NCBI GenBank assembly: GCA_964654125.1
Contig: CAZZGG010000045.1
Span: 1-18,753, forward strand
Length of the DNA stretch: 18,753 nt
Source of the DNA: JAAYBY01 sp964654125
GTDB lineage: Bacteria > Bacillota > Clostridia > Saccharofermentanales > UBA5734
Direction of reading: 5' to 3'
Numbering within the stretch: the stretch's first letter is position 1; each line of letters begins with the position of its first letter. This document shows, one piece after another, positions 7,904 to 15,878 of this stretch. The notes under the pieces are model-generated. The model was not told where the DNA came from. It searched no databases and saw nothing but the letters and a program-made list of their open reading frames with translations. The position numbers and the translations under genes are program-made.

Positions 7904-8150
7904 TGATGACGGGCGTACAATAGCGCCCATGAATGTGCCAGGTATGCCCTGGCACCACCGGCCTCACCTGGGCAAAAGACGGTCCAGGCCAGCTGATGAG
8001 GCAGAGCAAGGGCCTGTCACACCTCTGTCTGGTAAAGAAACCCGCCGCCTGATCCTGCAGGCTGTCCTGACTGCCCTGGTCATTGGACTGATTTTTTTAG
8101 CTGCCATATTTTTATTCATCTTGTTCAGCCTCAAGGTCTGGCTGCGGTGA
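7863..8150 (+). CDS. Small single-span membrane protein of unknown function
   Basis: Up to 95 aa. The C-terminal third is a clear membrane span (AVLTALVIGLIFLAAIFLFI) preceded by KETRR and followed by a short LKVWLR tail. The N-terminal part is hydrophilic and rich in Pro, His and Arg. The start is uncertain. ATG 7863 overlaps oppF by 41 nt, ATG 7929 lies 25 nt after the oppF stop, and neither has a good ribosome site, so coupling to oppF translation is likely if the gene is real. An 8-bp hairpin at 7935-7955 lies inside the N-terminal part. Topology would place the basic N-terminus in the cytoplasm. I recognise no family. The conserved hydrophobic frame between two real genes is the main support. 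Confidence 0.55.
   Translation: MIKIKKPQKNLAADDDGRTIAPMNVPGMPWHHRPHLGKRRSRPADEAEQGPVTPLSGKETRRLILQAVLTALVIGLIFLAAIFLFILFSLKVWLR
7935..7955 (+). promoter_or_regulatory. Perfect 8-bp hairpin downstream of oppF
   Basis: GTGCCAGG (7935-7942) and CCTGGCAC (7948-7955) form a perfect stem around a 5-nt loop, about 30 nt after the oppF stop. No T-run follows, so it is more likely an RNA-stability element or chance structure than a terminator. Confidence 0.4.
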
Positions 8151-8174
8151 ATATTTTTATTATGAGGTCAAGCC

Positions 8175-9104
8175 ATGCGCCTGAATGACAAGCAGCGGCG
8201 TTTGCTGCAAGAAATACCCCTGCTGATTCTGGGCAGCTTCCTGGCAGCTTTAGCGGTCAATGTTTTTTATGTGCCGATCCAACTGACCATGGGTGGTGTT
8301 TCCGGTATTGTCTCAATTATCTACCAGCTGACAGGTCGGGGTGAGTTCTTACCTTTCGGTGTTCTTTTCACCTTACTCAATATCCCCTTATTTATCCTGG
8401 GCTGGCGCTTTGTTCATTTAAAGCTGGTCTGGCGCAGTCTGATTGGCACTGTCATTTATTCTCTATTCATCGACCTGACAGAGCCGGCCTTGCGTACTTT
8501 TTTCACTATCTACCTGGACAGACCCTTGGGTGGCGGCGCCGCTGACCCTTTGATCTTTTGTCTGATCGGCGGGGCCCTTTATGGGGCTGGACTGGGCCTG
8601 GTCCTGCGCTCAGGCTATACAACAGGCGGCACAGATATCCTGGCTTTAGTCCTGCGTAAAAAAAGCACTTTATTTAGCATCGGCCAGCTCCTGCTCATCC
8701 TGGATGCCCTGATTGTGCTGGCCTCTGCCATAGCCTACATCAAGCAACCCGAGCCAGGCCTCTTGCTGGCCTTATATTCCTTTATCTCCCTCTATATAGC
8801 TGCCAAAGCAATTGATATCGTCCTGGAAGGCTTTGACTTTAGCCGCACTGCTTTTATCATATCCAACAAGAGTGGCGAGATTGCCGTCAGCATCATGGAG
8901 CAGACAGGACGGGGGGTTACAGAACTAAAAGGGCGGGGACTTTATACAGGAAAAGACCGGGATGTCCTGCTTTGTGTCCTCTCCGCCCGCCAGGTGCCCC
9001 AGCTAAAAAATATCGTCGCCCAAATCGATCCAGCTGCCTTTGTCTTTGTCCACGAGGCCAGAGAAGTTCTCGGTGAAGGCTTTGAGCGCAAGGAGACTTT
9101 TTGA
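8175..9104 (+). CDS. YitT family membrane protein (DUF161 membrane domain plus DUF2179 C-terminal domain)
   Basis: 309 aa integral membrane protein of the YitT family, common in Firmicutes and without an agreed function. Membrane segments lie at about 13-32, 40-52, 60-78, 86-100, 127-148 and 170-189, with another near 196-213. The family-typical glycine-rich stretches MGGVSGI (39-45) and GYTTGGTDILA (147-157) are present. Residues about 220-305 form the cytoplasmic C-terminal domain (DFSRTAFIISNKSGEI..., then CVLSARQVPQLKNIV). GAGG at 8164-8167 before ATG 8175 supports the start. It lies 24 nt after the small membrane protein gene and is probably cotranscribed with opp. A link between the two functions is not evident. 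Confidence 0.88.
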   Translation: MRLNDKQRRLLQEIPLLILGSFLAALAVNVFYVPIQLTMGGVSGIVSIIYQLTGRGEFLPFGVLFTLLNIPLFILGWRFVHLKLVWRSLIGTVIYSLFIDLTEPALRTFFTIYLDRPLGGGAADPLIFCLIGGALYGAGLGLVLRSGYTTGGTDILALVLRKKSTLFSIGQLLLILDALIVLASAIAYIKQPEPGLLLALYSFISLYIAAKAIDIVLEGFDFSRTAFIISNKSGEIAVSIMEQTGRGVTELKGRGLYTGKDRDVLLCVLSARQVPQLKNIVAQIDPAAFVFVHEAREVLGEGFERKETF

Positions 9105-9120
9105 GCTGCACAAAGAGTAA

Positions 9121-9149
9121 TTGCATCCAACTGCTTCTTCTCATATAAT
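9121..9149 (+). promoter_or_regulatory. Candidate promoter of the zinc-ribbon/ABC exporter operon
   Basis: A perfect TATAAT at 9144-9149 lies 17 bp from a weak -35, TTGCAT (9121-9126). It sits in the only AT-rich gap before the operon, giving a leader of about 85 nt. In that leader an imperfect hairpin (9207-9213 with 9221-9227, 7 bp including one G-U) ends 3 nt before the AGGAGG ribosome site at 9231-9236. Confidence 0.55.
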
Positions 9150-9244
9150 AGATTTAATATCAATAAACATTTTTGCTGTCCTGGATTTTGTTTTGTAGAA
9201 CAAGCAATCAGCTCTTATACAGCTGGTCAGAGGAGGTCGTCACC

Positions 9245-11299
9245 ATGAAATGCCCCAGTTGCCATTCTGAAATAGCAGACAACAGCAAGTTTTGCCCTGT
9301 CTGTGGTAGTAAAATAGAAGCGCCGCCGGCTGAGATCATCTGCCAGAATTGTCAGACTGTTTTGCCAGCAGATGCTAAGTTTTGTGAAAATTGCGGCACT
9401 TCTGTCAGTCAGAGCGAAGCTCTAGTGCCCGCCGAAGCAGCAGTACCAACAGAGCCTGTAGTGCCCGCCGAACTAGAGGCACCAACTGAGCCTCTAGTAC
9501 CAGCTGCAGCTGTCGTGCCAGCTGAGCCTGTAATGCCAGCTGGGCCTATCTGCCCGTCTTGCCAGGCTAACCTTATACCAGGAACTTCCTTTTGCACCAA
9601 ATGTGGCCATAGGCTGGCTGATGCAGCTCCTGCTGCGCCCCAAGCAGCTACCTACACACCGCCTGTTTACCAGCCCCAAGCTGTCCAGCAGGCCCAGCCT
9701 GTTTATCAGCCCCAGGTCGGTTATCCGCCTGGACCGGCTCAGCCGCCGGCACCAGTAAAAAAGAAAAAGGGCTGGCTGGTCGCTTTGATCATTGTCCTGG
9801 TCCTGGCTCTGGCCGGTGGTGCCGCCTACTTTTTTGCCGGCTCACAGATCAAGCGATTGATCATGGGTCCAAAAAAGACCTATCTGGCGATTGAGGCTAA
9901 GGCCTTAAAAGAAAATGCTGATGATCTTTTAGCCAATGCCATCAAGTATGGCAATAAAAAGGAGCGCAGCCCCAAAGGTGGCGCTGATTTAGAGCTGAGC
10001 CTGGACCTCAACAGTGATGTCCTGGACCTGGATCCCAGCCTTGCAGCAATCCTGGACAGCCTGAGTCTCAAGGCCAGTTTACAATATGATAATTCCGACC
10101 TCAAGCCAAGCAGCTTCATGGCCCTGGATTTTTTCACAGGTTCAGAAAGGCTCTTTAGCCTGGAGACATTAGTTGAAGAAGATAGGGTTGTCTTTGGTTT
10201 GCCCGATATTCTAGACAAGTATCTGGAAGCACCTGTGGCTGATCTGGATGATTTGCTCTACGACATGGATATATATGTCGATTCAGATGATCTGCTCTCC
10301 TTCGGTCAGATGGCTAAGCTGGATCTGGATATCAACAAAGCCGAGATGCAAAAATCACTCTACAAGATTATTGATATTGTCCTGGCCAATATCGATGAGG
10401 TCAAATACGAAAAGAACGTGTCTTTGGCGCTTAATGGTGTTGAGAATAAATACGATGCCTATACCGTTAGCATTAACAGCAGCCAGGCCGAGCAGATGAT
10501 GCTGGAGCTATTAGAGCACCTGCACAAGGACAAAGAGATCTATAACCTGGTCAGCAATGTTTACCAGTTAATGGACCCTTACAGTTATTATGTCTTCACC
10601 TATTCTGAATACCAGTCAACTATAGAGGATGCCATCAAGGAGATTAAAGACTCCAAGAATCAGGAAGAGATCACTTTCACCCAGACAATCTATGTTGATA
10701 AGAATGATGTTATTTTTGGACGCGACATGAAATTCAGCGACGATCGCAACAAGCCAATCATGCAGTTTAAGTCACTGCATCCGGTCAGTGGCAACAAGGA
10801 AGCTTATCTAGTCATGTTTGAAGCCGATGGCGACAGCGTTGAATTAAACAGCAGCTATACGGTCAAGGATGATAAGAAAACCGGCAGTGCCTCCGTTCTA
10901 TCTAATGGCAAAAAAGAACTGGCTGTAGATTTTAAAGATATTTACAGGAAAGAAATTGGCCAGGATGAATTTATTTTAGGCGAGGCAGAGCTGTCTTTTA
11001 CAGGAAGTCTTGATATGCCCGATAAATTGACCTACAGCGGCCGGGAAGAAAGCGGTCGTTTCAAGTTGGATCTGGGTATGCCGCCCTTTGGCAAAATCAG
11101 TATCGGCTACCGCTCGATTGACAGCCGTGATGTAACCATCCCCAGATTTGATTCAAGTAATCTCTTGTCGGTTACCGACATCTACGATTTTGAGGAACTG
11201 GTCACGGAAGACAGTATGGAAAAGCTGATGCAGATCCTGCAAAAGCTCGGTCTGGAAGATCTTTTTTATGGCTACGACGATGACTATGATTTTGATTAA
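9245..11299 (+). CDS. Zinc-ribbon membrane protein with large extracytoplasmic domain
   Basis: 684 aa. ATG 9245 is chosen because AGGAGG at 9231-9236 precedes it; an in-frame TTG at 9173 lacks support. Three zinc ribbons of identical CxxC-x10-CxxC spacing are visible: Cys 3/6/17/20, 33/36/47/50 and 103/106/117/120. The second and third are separated by an Ala/Pro/Val/Glu tandem repeat (60-101). A Pro/Gln/Tyr-rich linker (about 130-170, containing PVYQPQ twice) and a KKKK stop lead to one membrane span (about 177-199). The remaining ~485 residues are predicted outside the cell and end in a very acidic tail (GYDDDYDFD). This part has alternating beta-type strands and acidic turns, and I cannot assign it to a family. 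Such proteins have the ribbons in the cytoplasm and may sense or scaffold. Its position as first gene of an ABC-2 exporter operon suggests it works with that exporter. Confidence 0.8.
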   Translation: MKCPSCHSEIADNSKFCPVCGSKIEAPPAEIICQNCQTVLPADAKFCENCGTSVSQSEALVPAEAAVPTEPVVPAELEAPTEPLVPAAAVVPAEPVMPAGPICPSCQANLIPGTSFCTKCGHRLADAAPAAPQAATYTPPVYQPQAVQQAQPVYQPQVGYPPGPAQPPAPVKKKKGWLVALIIVLVLALAGGAAYFFAGSQIKRLIMGPKKTYLAIEAKALKENADDLLANAIKYGNKKERSPKGGADLELSLDLNSDVLDLDPSLAAILDSLSLKASLQYDNSDLKPSSFMALDFFTGSERLFSLETLVEEDRVVFGLPDILDKYLEAPVADLDDLLYDMDIYVDSDDLLSFGQMAKLDLDINKAEMQKSLYKIIDIVLANIDEVKYEKNVSLALNGVENKYDAYTVSINSSQAEQMMLELLEHLHKDKEIYNLVSNVYQLMDPYSYYVFTYSEYQSTIEDAIKEIKDSKNQEEITFTQTIYVDKNDVIFGRDMKFSDDRNKPIMQFKSLHPVSGNKEAYLVMFEADGDSVELNSSYTVKDDKKTGSASVLSNGKKELAVDFKDIYRKEIGQDEFILGEAELSFTGSLDMPDKLTYSGREESGRFKLDLGMPPFGKISIGYRSIDSRDVTIPRFDSSNLLSVTDIYDFEELVTEDSMEKLMQILQKLGLEDLFYGYDDDYDFD
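9422..9547 (+). repeat. 36-nt tandem repeat encoding a 12-residue Pro/Ala/Val/Glu unit
   Basis: Three and a half copies of a 12-residue unit of the form [LV]VPAExxxPTEP occur at residues 60-71, 72-83, 84-95 and 96-101 of the zinc-ribbon protein. Each unit itself looks like two 6-residue halves. At the DNA level the copies have diverged, but GTGCCCGCCGAA/ACCAACNGAGCCT-like blocks remain visible. It most likely serves as an extended linker between the second and third zinc ribbons and could vary in length between strains. Confidence 0.75.
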
Positions 11300-11301
11300 C
11301 C

Positions 11302-11934
11302 ATGTTGCTTGTAACTGATATATGTAAGGCCTACAAAAAAGAAAAAGTACTGCAAGGAGTCTCCTTTTCTGTCTCAGCCGGTATCTTAGGTATCTATGGC
11401 AGTAATGGAGCGGGTAAAAGCACCTTGCTGCATATCCTGGCTGCTGTCACTAAAGCTGACAGCGGCCAGGTTTTTCTTGATGGAATCCGTCCGCACGAAA
11501 AAAGCCGCTACAGTAAACTGGTTGGTTTTGTGCCGCAAAAAATTGCACTTTCCCAGCAATTGACAGTGAAACAGAATCTGGACTTCTGGGCAGCCATGTA
11601 CGGTTATTCCGGTCCGGAAAAAAACCGTTTAGTGGCTGAGGCAGCCCAGCTGACCAATGTCACAGCTTTTTTAAAAAAGCCGGTCAAGCAGTGCTCAGGC
11701 GGGATGGCCCGGCTGGCCAATCTAGCGGCCGGTATTATTGGCTTGCCGCGCCTGATTCTGCTTGACGAGCCCACAGCAGGTCTTGATGAACAAAACCGGG
11801 CTTTACTTTTACAGGCCACCAGCCAATTGCGGGACAGGGGCTGCATTATTCTAATGGTGAACCACTACAGAGCTGAATTGAATGAAATCTGTGATCAGGT
11901 CATCTTACTGCAAGACGGCAAGGTTGTGCTCTGA
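11302..11934 (+). CDS. ABC exporter ATP-binding protein
   Basis: 210 aa, a compact ABC ATPase without extra domains. Motifs: Walker A GSNGAGKST (33-41), Q-loop Gln79, signature CSGGMARL (131-138, with Cys in place of the usual Leu), Walker B LILLDEP (151-157) followed by the D-loop AGLD, and H-loop His188. The general type is that of ABC-2 exporters (antibiotic/lantibiotic export, BcrA/CcmA-like), expected to energise the two permeases encoded next. ATG 11302 is 2 nt after the stop of the zinc-ribbon gene and lacks a clear ribosome site, so translational coupling is likely. Cargo is unknown. Confidence 0.9.
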   Translation: MLLVTDICKAYKKEKVLQGVSFSVSAGILGIYGSNGAGKSTLLHILAAVTKADSGQVFLDGIRPHEKSRYSKLVGFVPQKIALSQQLTVKQNLDFWAAMYGYSGPEKNRLVAEAAQLTNVTAFLKKPVKQCSGGMARLANLAAGIIGLPRLILLDEPTAGLDEQNRALLLQATSQLRDRGCIILMVNHYRAELNEICDQVILLQDGKVVL

Positions 11935-11936
11935 AG

Positions 11937-13145
11937 ATGCGTCAAACAGTCCAGCTGACTATTTATCATCTGCGTGAGAATTGGGGCCTGAGGGTGCTTG
12001 TTTTTGCCCTGCTCCTGCCCTTATTCTTTTTTATGCTGAGAGGGCTGCCTCTGCTTGATGATCAGGATCTGCAGGTCTTTGCCCGTTTTAGTCTCTCGAT
12101 CGTGGAAGAAGACGAGAGCATGATCTCACAGCTGATTAAAGATCAGCTGAGCAGCATTGAAATTGTCGAACAGATTCACCTTGAATCACTCGCCCGGGCT
12201 GAACAAAGACTAGCTGATAATGAGATTCTCCTGATCCTTTATATCCCGCCGGGCTTTTTTGCCCAAACCATGCAGGCTCAGCAAAGGGCAGCTTTGGAAA
12301 TCAGCCTCAATCCAAACATGCCCACAGAGGCCGGCATGTTTGTCCAGTTCATCAATGATCTGGCCCAGGGGCTCAGTTCCGTCCAGGCAGCCTACTTTGC
12401 CTATGGCGATCTGGCCTGGGAGCTTTATCAGGACGATCAGCTATATGATAAGATGCTCGAAGCCACCTTCATCCGCTTATTTCTCAAGGCCCTGGGCCGG
12501 CATGAGGCGCTCGCATTGTCTGATGTCCTCCAGTTCAAAAAGCACATCTATGTGGCCAGCTCGTTTTTTTGTATTTTCACCATGCTTTTATCCCTGCTCA
12601 ATTTCCTGCTGGTCCAACAAGAAAAAAACAGCAATGTGCTGGAGCGGCAGATCGCTTGCGGCATAGCCTGGTGGCAGCAATTTCTGGCCCGTCAGCTGGC
12701 CAACACTGTCTGGCTCTTGGTCGGCTTCACTCCCCTTTTGGCTTTGATCCGCAGTATTTTTCCTGAGGCCAGACTGGGCTGGCTTAGTCTGGCTATCTGC
12801 TTGCTTTACTGGACATCCGCCGCCCTGGCCCAGGCCTATAGCCTTTATGGTCCGGTCAGTGAGAGCAAGATCATTGCCGCCTGGCTTTTAATTTTCCTGC
12901 TCCTGCTTGTCGGTGGTTGTATTTACCCCCTAACCCTGTTGCCAGCCTGGCTGGGCCCTCTCAGCCGCCTGTCACCAGCCTTCTGGGCCAGTGGTATGAT
13001 CAGCCAGGGTCTGGGTGGCCCATCCGCTCCAGTCGGCCTGCTGCCGGCCTGGGTGGCTATGCTGCTGGTGACCGGGCTTTTATATTATCTGGTCAGCCGC
13101 TCTAATGAAGGAAGCAGGCTCTTCGTGCGGAGGTCTGGAAGGTGA
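11937..13145 (+). CDS. ABC-2 type exporter permease, first of two
   Basis: 402 aa. One N-terminal span (about 18-38) is followed by an extracytoplasmic segment of roughly 160 residues beginning with the family-typical strand LSIVEEDESMISQLIKDQL (about 52-70). About six spans follow between 204 and 388. This is the layout of the ABC2_membrane_3 group. ATG 11937 lies 2 nt after the ATPase stop and has no obvious ribosome site. The stop overlaps the GTG start of the next permease by 4 nt (GTGA). With its neighbour it should form the heterodimeric channel driven by the upstream ATPase. Confidence 0.85.
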   Translation: MRQTVQLTIYHLRENWGLRVLVFALLLPLFFFMLRGLPLLDDQDLQVFARFSLSIVEEDESMISQLIKDQLSSIEIVEQIHLESLARAEQRLADNEILLILYIPPGFFAQTMQAQQRAALEISLNPNMPTEAGMFVQFINDLAQGLSSVQAAYFAYGDLAWELYQDDQLYDKMLEATFIRLFLKALGRHEALALSDVLQFKKHIYVASSFFCIFTMLLSLLNFLLVQQEKNSNVLERQIACGIAWWQQFLARQLANTVWLLVGFTPLLALIRSIFPEARLGWLSLAICLLYWTSAALAQAYSLYGPVSESKIIAAWLLIFLLLLVGGCIYPLTLLPAWLGPLSRLSPAFWASGMISQGLGGPSAPVGLLPAWVAMLLVTGLLYYLVSRSNEGSRLFVRRSGR

Positions 13146-14288
13146 GCCGGTTTTTTCTGATCCTCAAGCTTAAATTCAGAGAAATTTTCGCTTTGCGCAG
13201 CCTGATGCTGCTGCTTTTCATCCTGCCCATCCTGTTTGGCCTGCTGACAGCTTCTGCTGTGATCAGTTACCGCCAGCCATTGATCCAGCTGGCTGTGATT
13301 GACGAAGATCAGACTACTGCCAGCGCCAACATGCTGGCCCGGCTGGATCAGGAGGGGCGCAGCATCTATAATGTCAGTTCTGACCAAGCCCAAAGCCTGC
13401 TCCAGGCCTTAAAAGTGGACGGGATTTTACAGATCAAGTCAGGTTTTGCCGACTCATTGCTGCAGCTTGAGCAAGCCTTTTTAGTCTATACACCAGCACC
13501 TGATTCTCTTGTCANNNNNNNNNNNNNNNNNNNTAGTTACAGAAGCCATTCTGGCCGCCGTACTGCCTGAATACAGCCGGCTTGTCCTGCTGGACCAGCT
13601 GACCAAAGATCAGCTAAGGTACGGCCTGGAGCAGACCCTGGACCTTGAGACGGACTTTCAAAAGAGCTTGGACTACTACAGCGAGCATGAGGCCAGACTG
13701 GACCTGATCTTCAGCGGAGTGCCAGAAAACGAACTCCTGGCTATGGCTATCTTTGATGAATACTCCCTGGAAGTATTTTTCTTATCTTTATTTGCTGTCC
13801 TGGGCATGTTAGGACTGACCAGTCAACCCGTCAGGCAGCGCCTGCTGGCCAGCCCACACGGGCTTTTTTGGGACTATCTGGCCAGCCTTGTCGCCCTGCA
13901 AATTTTAGGAACCAGCCAGATTATTATTTATATGGCCAGTATGAACCTGGCCATGTCAAGCAGTTTTAGGGGCAAGGATATCTATCTCCTGTCTGTTTTT
14001 GTTTTTTTCATGCTGGGCCTGGGCCAGCTCCTGGCTCTGCTGCCCGGTAGCACGCGGCATTTTCTCAGTATTATGCTACTGGCCGGCAGTGCCTTTGCTG
14101 GCGGTTGTTTTTTCCGCCTGCCGCAAAAGCTACTCCAGATCTCCAGCAAATTTTCGCCACATGGTTGGATCCTGGCGGTCTTGCGTGGCTACCAAGCCCT
14201 GCCTGTACTCGTTCCCCTGCTTTTAGCTGCCAGTTTTTTGCTGTTGGGTTATTTTAACCAGGCCAGAAAGGCCCGCTTGGCCGACTAA
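13142..14288 (+). CDS. ABC-2 type exporter permease, second of two (interrupted by an assembly gap)
   Basis: Two reading frames flanking a run of N form one gene. The 5' part (GTG 13142 to 13514) encodes 124 residues: an N-terminal span (about 20-42), then an extracytoplasmic part starting LIQLAVIDEDQTTASANM, matching the layout of the first permease. The 3' part (from about 13533 to 14288) encodes the rest of the extracytoplasmic domain and several spans, ending in a basic NQARKARLAD tail. The two parts are out of phase by one base if exactly 19 bases are missing. An intact gene needs a missing length divisible by three. Total length is therefore about 380 aa, close to the 402 aa of the partner. 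The alternative, a true frameshift, cannot be excluded. Confidence 0.78.
13515..13533. other. Assembly gap of 19 N
   Basis: Positions 13515-13533 are N, inside the second ABC-2 permease gene. The reading frames on either side fit together only if the real length is a multiple of three, so 19 is not the true size of the missing sequence. Confidence 0.99.
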
Positions 14289-14323
14289 CTGCAGCAACAG
14301 TGGCCTGCTGGTGCCAGAAGAGC

Positions 14324-14353
14324 TATAATAGGATATATCCATATTATGAGGTG
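14324..14353 (+). promoter_or_regulatory. Candidate -10 and ribosome site of the oxidoreductase gene
   Basis: TATAAT at 14324-14329 is a perfect -10, but no good -35 is seen 16-18 bp upstream. GAGGTGAT at 14348-14355 is a strong ribosome site for ATG 14359. The 70-bp gap after the permease stop suggests a separate transcript, though read-through is possible because no terminator is visible in the gap. Confidence 0.45.
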
Positions 14354-14358
14354 ATATT

Positions 14359-15216
14359 ATGACGAAAGTAAATCTGCCCTTTAAGATCGATTTGAGTGGT
14401 CGTACAGCCGTTGTGACAGGTGCTGGCGGCGTTTTATGCAGCCAGTTTGCCAAAGCCCTGGCTGGCTGTGGTGCGTCAGTCGCACTCCTGGACTTGAATG
14501 AAGCTGCGGCAAACGAAGTCGCCAGTCAGATTACAGGCGCTGGCGGCAAGGCGAAAGGTTATAAGGCCAATGTGCTGGACAAGGCTGCCTTGGAACTGGT
14601 TCATGAGCAGGTTGTGGCCGACTTCGGGCCCTGCGATATCCTGATCAATGGTGCTGGCGGCAATCATCCCCGCGCCACAACCTCCCAAGAATATTACGAT
14701 CCTGAAAATATCCCAGCGGACACTGTCACCTTCTTTGATCTGGACAAGGATGGTATTTCCTTTGTCTTCGAACTCAATTTCCTGGGCACTCTCCTGCCCA
14801 CCCAGGTCTTTGCCCGCGAGATGGTTAACCGCCCGGCTGCCACCATCATCAATATTTCCTCAATGAATGCCTATACTCCTCTGACCAAGATCCCAGCCTA
14901 CAGTGGTGCCAAAGCAGCGATCAGTAATCTGACCCAGTGGCTGGCAGTCCATTTTGCCAACACAGGCATCAGGGTCAATGCCATTGCACCTGGCTTTTTT
15001 GCCACAACCCAGAATGAGAAGCTGCTCTTTACTGAAGATGGCCAATTGACAGACCGCTCCCGCAAGATCCTGGGCCAGACCCCCATGGGCCGGTTTGGCG
15101 AAAGCCAGGAGCTGATCGGTGCCCTGCTCTTTTTGGTCTCCCCTGAAGCGGCCGGCTTTATAACTGGCATAGTCCTGCCTGTTGATGGCGGCTTCAGTGC
15201 TTATTCCGGAGTCTGA
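14359..15216 (+). CDS. Short-chain dehydrogenase, probable D-mannonate oxidoreductase (fructuronate reductase, UxuB/YjmF type)
   Basis: 285 aa NAD(P)-dependent SDR. Expected reaction: interconversion of D-fructuronate and D-mannonate in hexuronate breakdown. The nucleotide-binding turn is VVTGAGGVLCSQFA (18-31). The classical second and third glycines of TGxxxGxG are Val25 and Cys27, a variation I associate with this SDR subgroup. Asp45 at the end of the second strand suggests NAD(H) preference. INGAGGNHPRATT (96-108), typical of the UxuB-like SDRs, follows. The catalytic set is Asn140, Ser167, Tyr181 and Lys185 (YSGAK). The C-terminal part has the usual RVNAIAPGFF (205-214) and LPVDGGFSAYSGV. 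No uxuA, uxaC or hexuronate transporter is in the window, so the substrate rests on family resemblance only; another polyol or uronate is possible. Confidence 0.75.
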   Translation: MTKVNLPFKIDLSGRTAVVTGAGGVLCSQFAKALAGCGASVALLDLNEAAANEVASQITGAGGKAKGYKANVLDKAALELVHEQVVADFGPCDILINGAGGNHPRATTSQEYYDPENIPADTVTFFDLDKDGISFVFELNFLGTLLPTQVFAREMVNRPAATIINISSMNAYTPLTKIPAYSGAKAAISNLTQWLAVHFANTGIRVNAIAPGFFATTQNEKLLFTEDGQLTDRSRKILGQTPMGRFGESQELIGALLFLVSPEAAGFITGIVLPVDGGFSAYSGV

Positions 15217-15240
15217 TAACAGCTGACATGTAACTACTAT

Positions 15241-15273
15241 ACAGCCACCTGCTTGGCAGCAGGTGGCTGTTTT
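15241..15273 (+). terminator. Intrinsic terminator after the oxidoreductase gene
   Basis: A perfect 12-bp stem (15241-15252 with 15259-15270), extendable by one T-A pair in the loop, is followed by TTTT and then CC. It begins 24 nt after the stop codon of the oxidoreductase. The five bases of TTTTCC keep it modest in U-run length, but the stem is strong and GC-rich. In the opposite direction no T-run follows, so it acts mainly on plus-strand transcripts. Confidence 0.85.
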
Positions 15274-15400
15274 CCAAATTGAAAAGACATACAGGTGATT
15301 TTATTAAACAACAGCTCTTTTTGTCGCCTTGCACTGATCGTCAAAGGCAAGCAGATTAACCGGCAAACTGCCTGAGCAAGTGTTTATGATCGAATAGAGT

Positions 15401-15757
15401 TTATTTTGTATCTTCAGCAACATCCGGATCTTGCTGATCAGAATTTTCATTTTGTGATTTTTCCACCTTATGCCTGTGGCGCAAACACAGGATCGTGATT
15501 ATAACCGCCGCAGTGAAAGAAAGTACTCCCACCAGGACATAAGCCCCTGCATCCTCATACATCAAAGTTGCGCCCGACATCTCCTGGACAAAAGCAGTCC
15601 GCTGGCCTCCTGTCAGCATGGCAAATGTCCGGACTAGACCAAGCGCAAGGGTCAAGCAGAGTAGAATAAGTGCTCTTAGAGACCGCTTGTCTCTTTTTTG
15701 TTGCAGTTGCCCAGCCCGCTGCTGGATCAGCTTGACTCTGCCTGCCGTATCATACAT
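15401..15757 (-). CDS. Two-span small membrane protein, paralogue of the sigma-linked protein
   Basis: 118 aa. GGAGG (CCTCC at 15765-15769 on the plus strand) lies 7 nt before the ATG at 15757. Layout: a cytoplasmic basic N-terminus (1-27), span 1 (about 28-48), an extracytoplasmic loop of about 23 residues, span 2 (about 72-93), then an RHRHK stop and an acidic Asn/Gln/Asp-rich tail. It aligns without gaps over the N-terminus with the 116-aa protein encoded at 17166-17516: Arg7, QRA at 13-15 and KR at 21-22 are identical, and span 2 shares the pattern Y-[VI]-L-[VI]-GVL-[SA]-F and TIL. It lies 121 bp after the PrsW-like gene on the same strand, with its own ribosome site and possibly its own promoter. 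Function unknown; a second partner of the sigma factor is one possibility. Confidence 0.72.
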   Translation of the reverse strand: MYDTAGRVKLIQQRAGQLQQKRDKRSLRALILLCLTLALGLVRTFAMLTGGQRTAFVQEMSGATLMYEDAGAYVLVGVLSFTAAVIITILCLRHRHKVEKSQNENSDQQDPDVAEDTK

Positions 15758-15878
15758 TTGAGAACCTCCATCCCTTTGATCCTTTTTAAGCTAAGACTTT
15801 AATTTACTCTTCTACTTATATAGGTGCAGCAAAAGCGAAAACTACGCACCCCAAATGTTATAATTTGCAAAAGAACTT

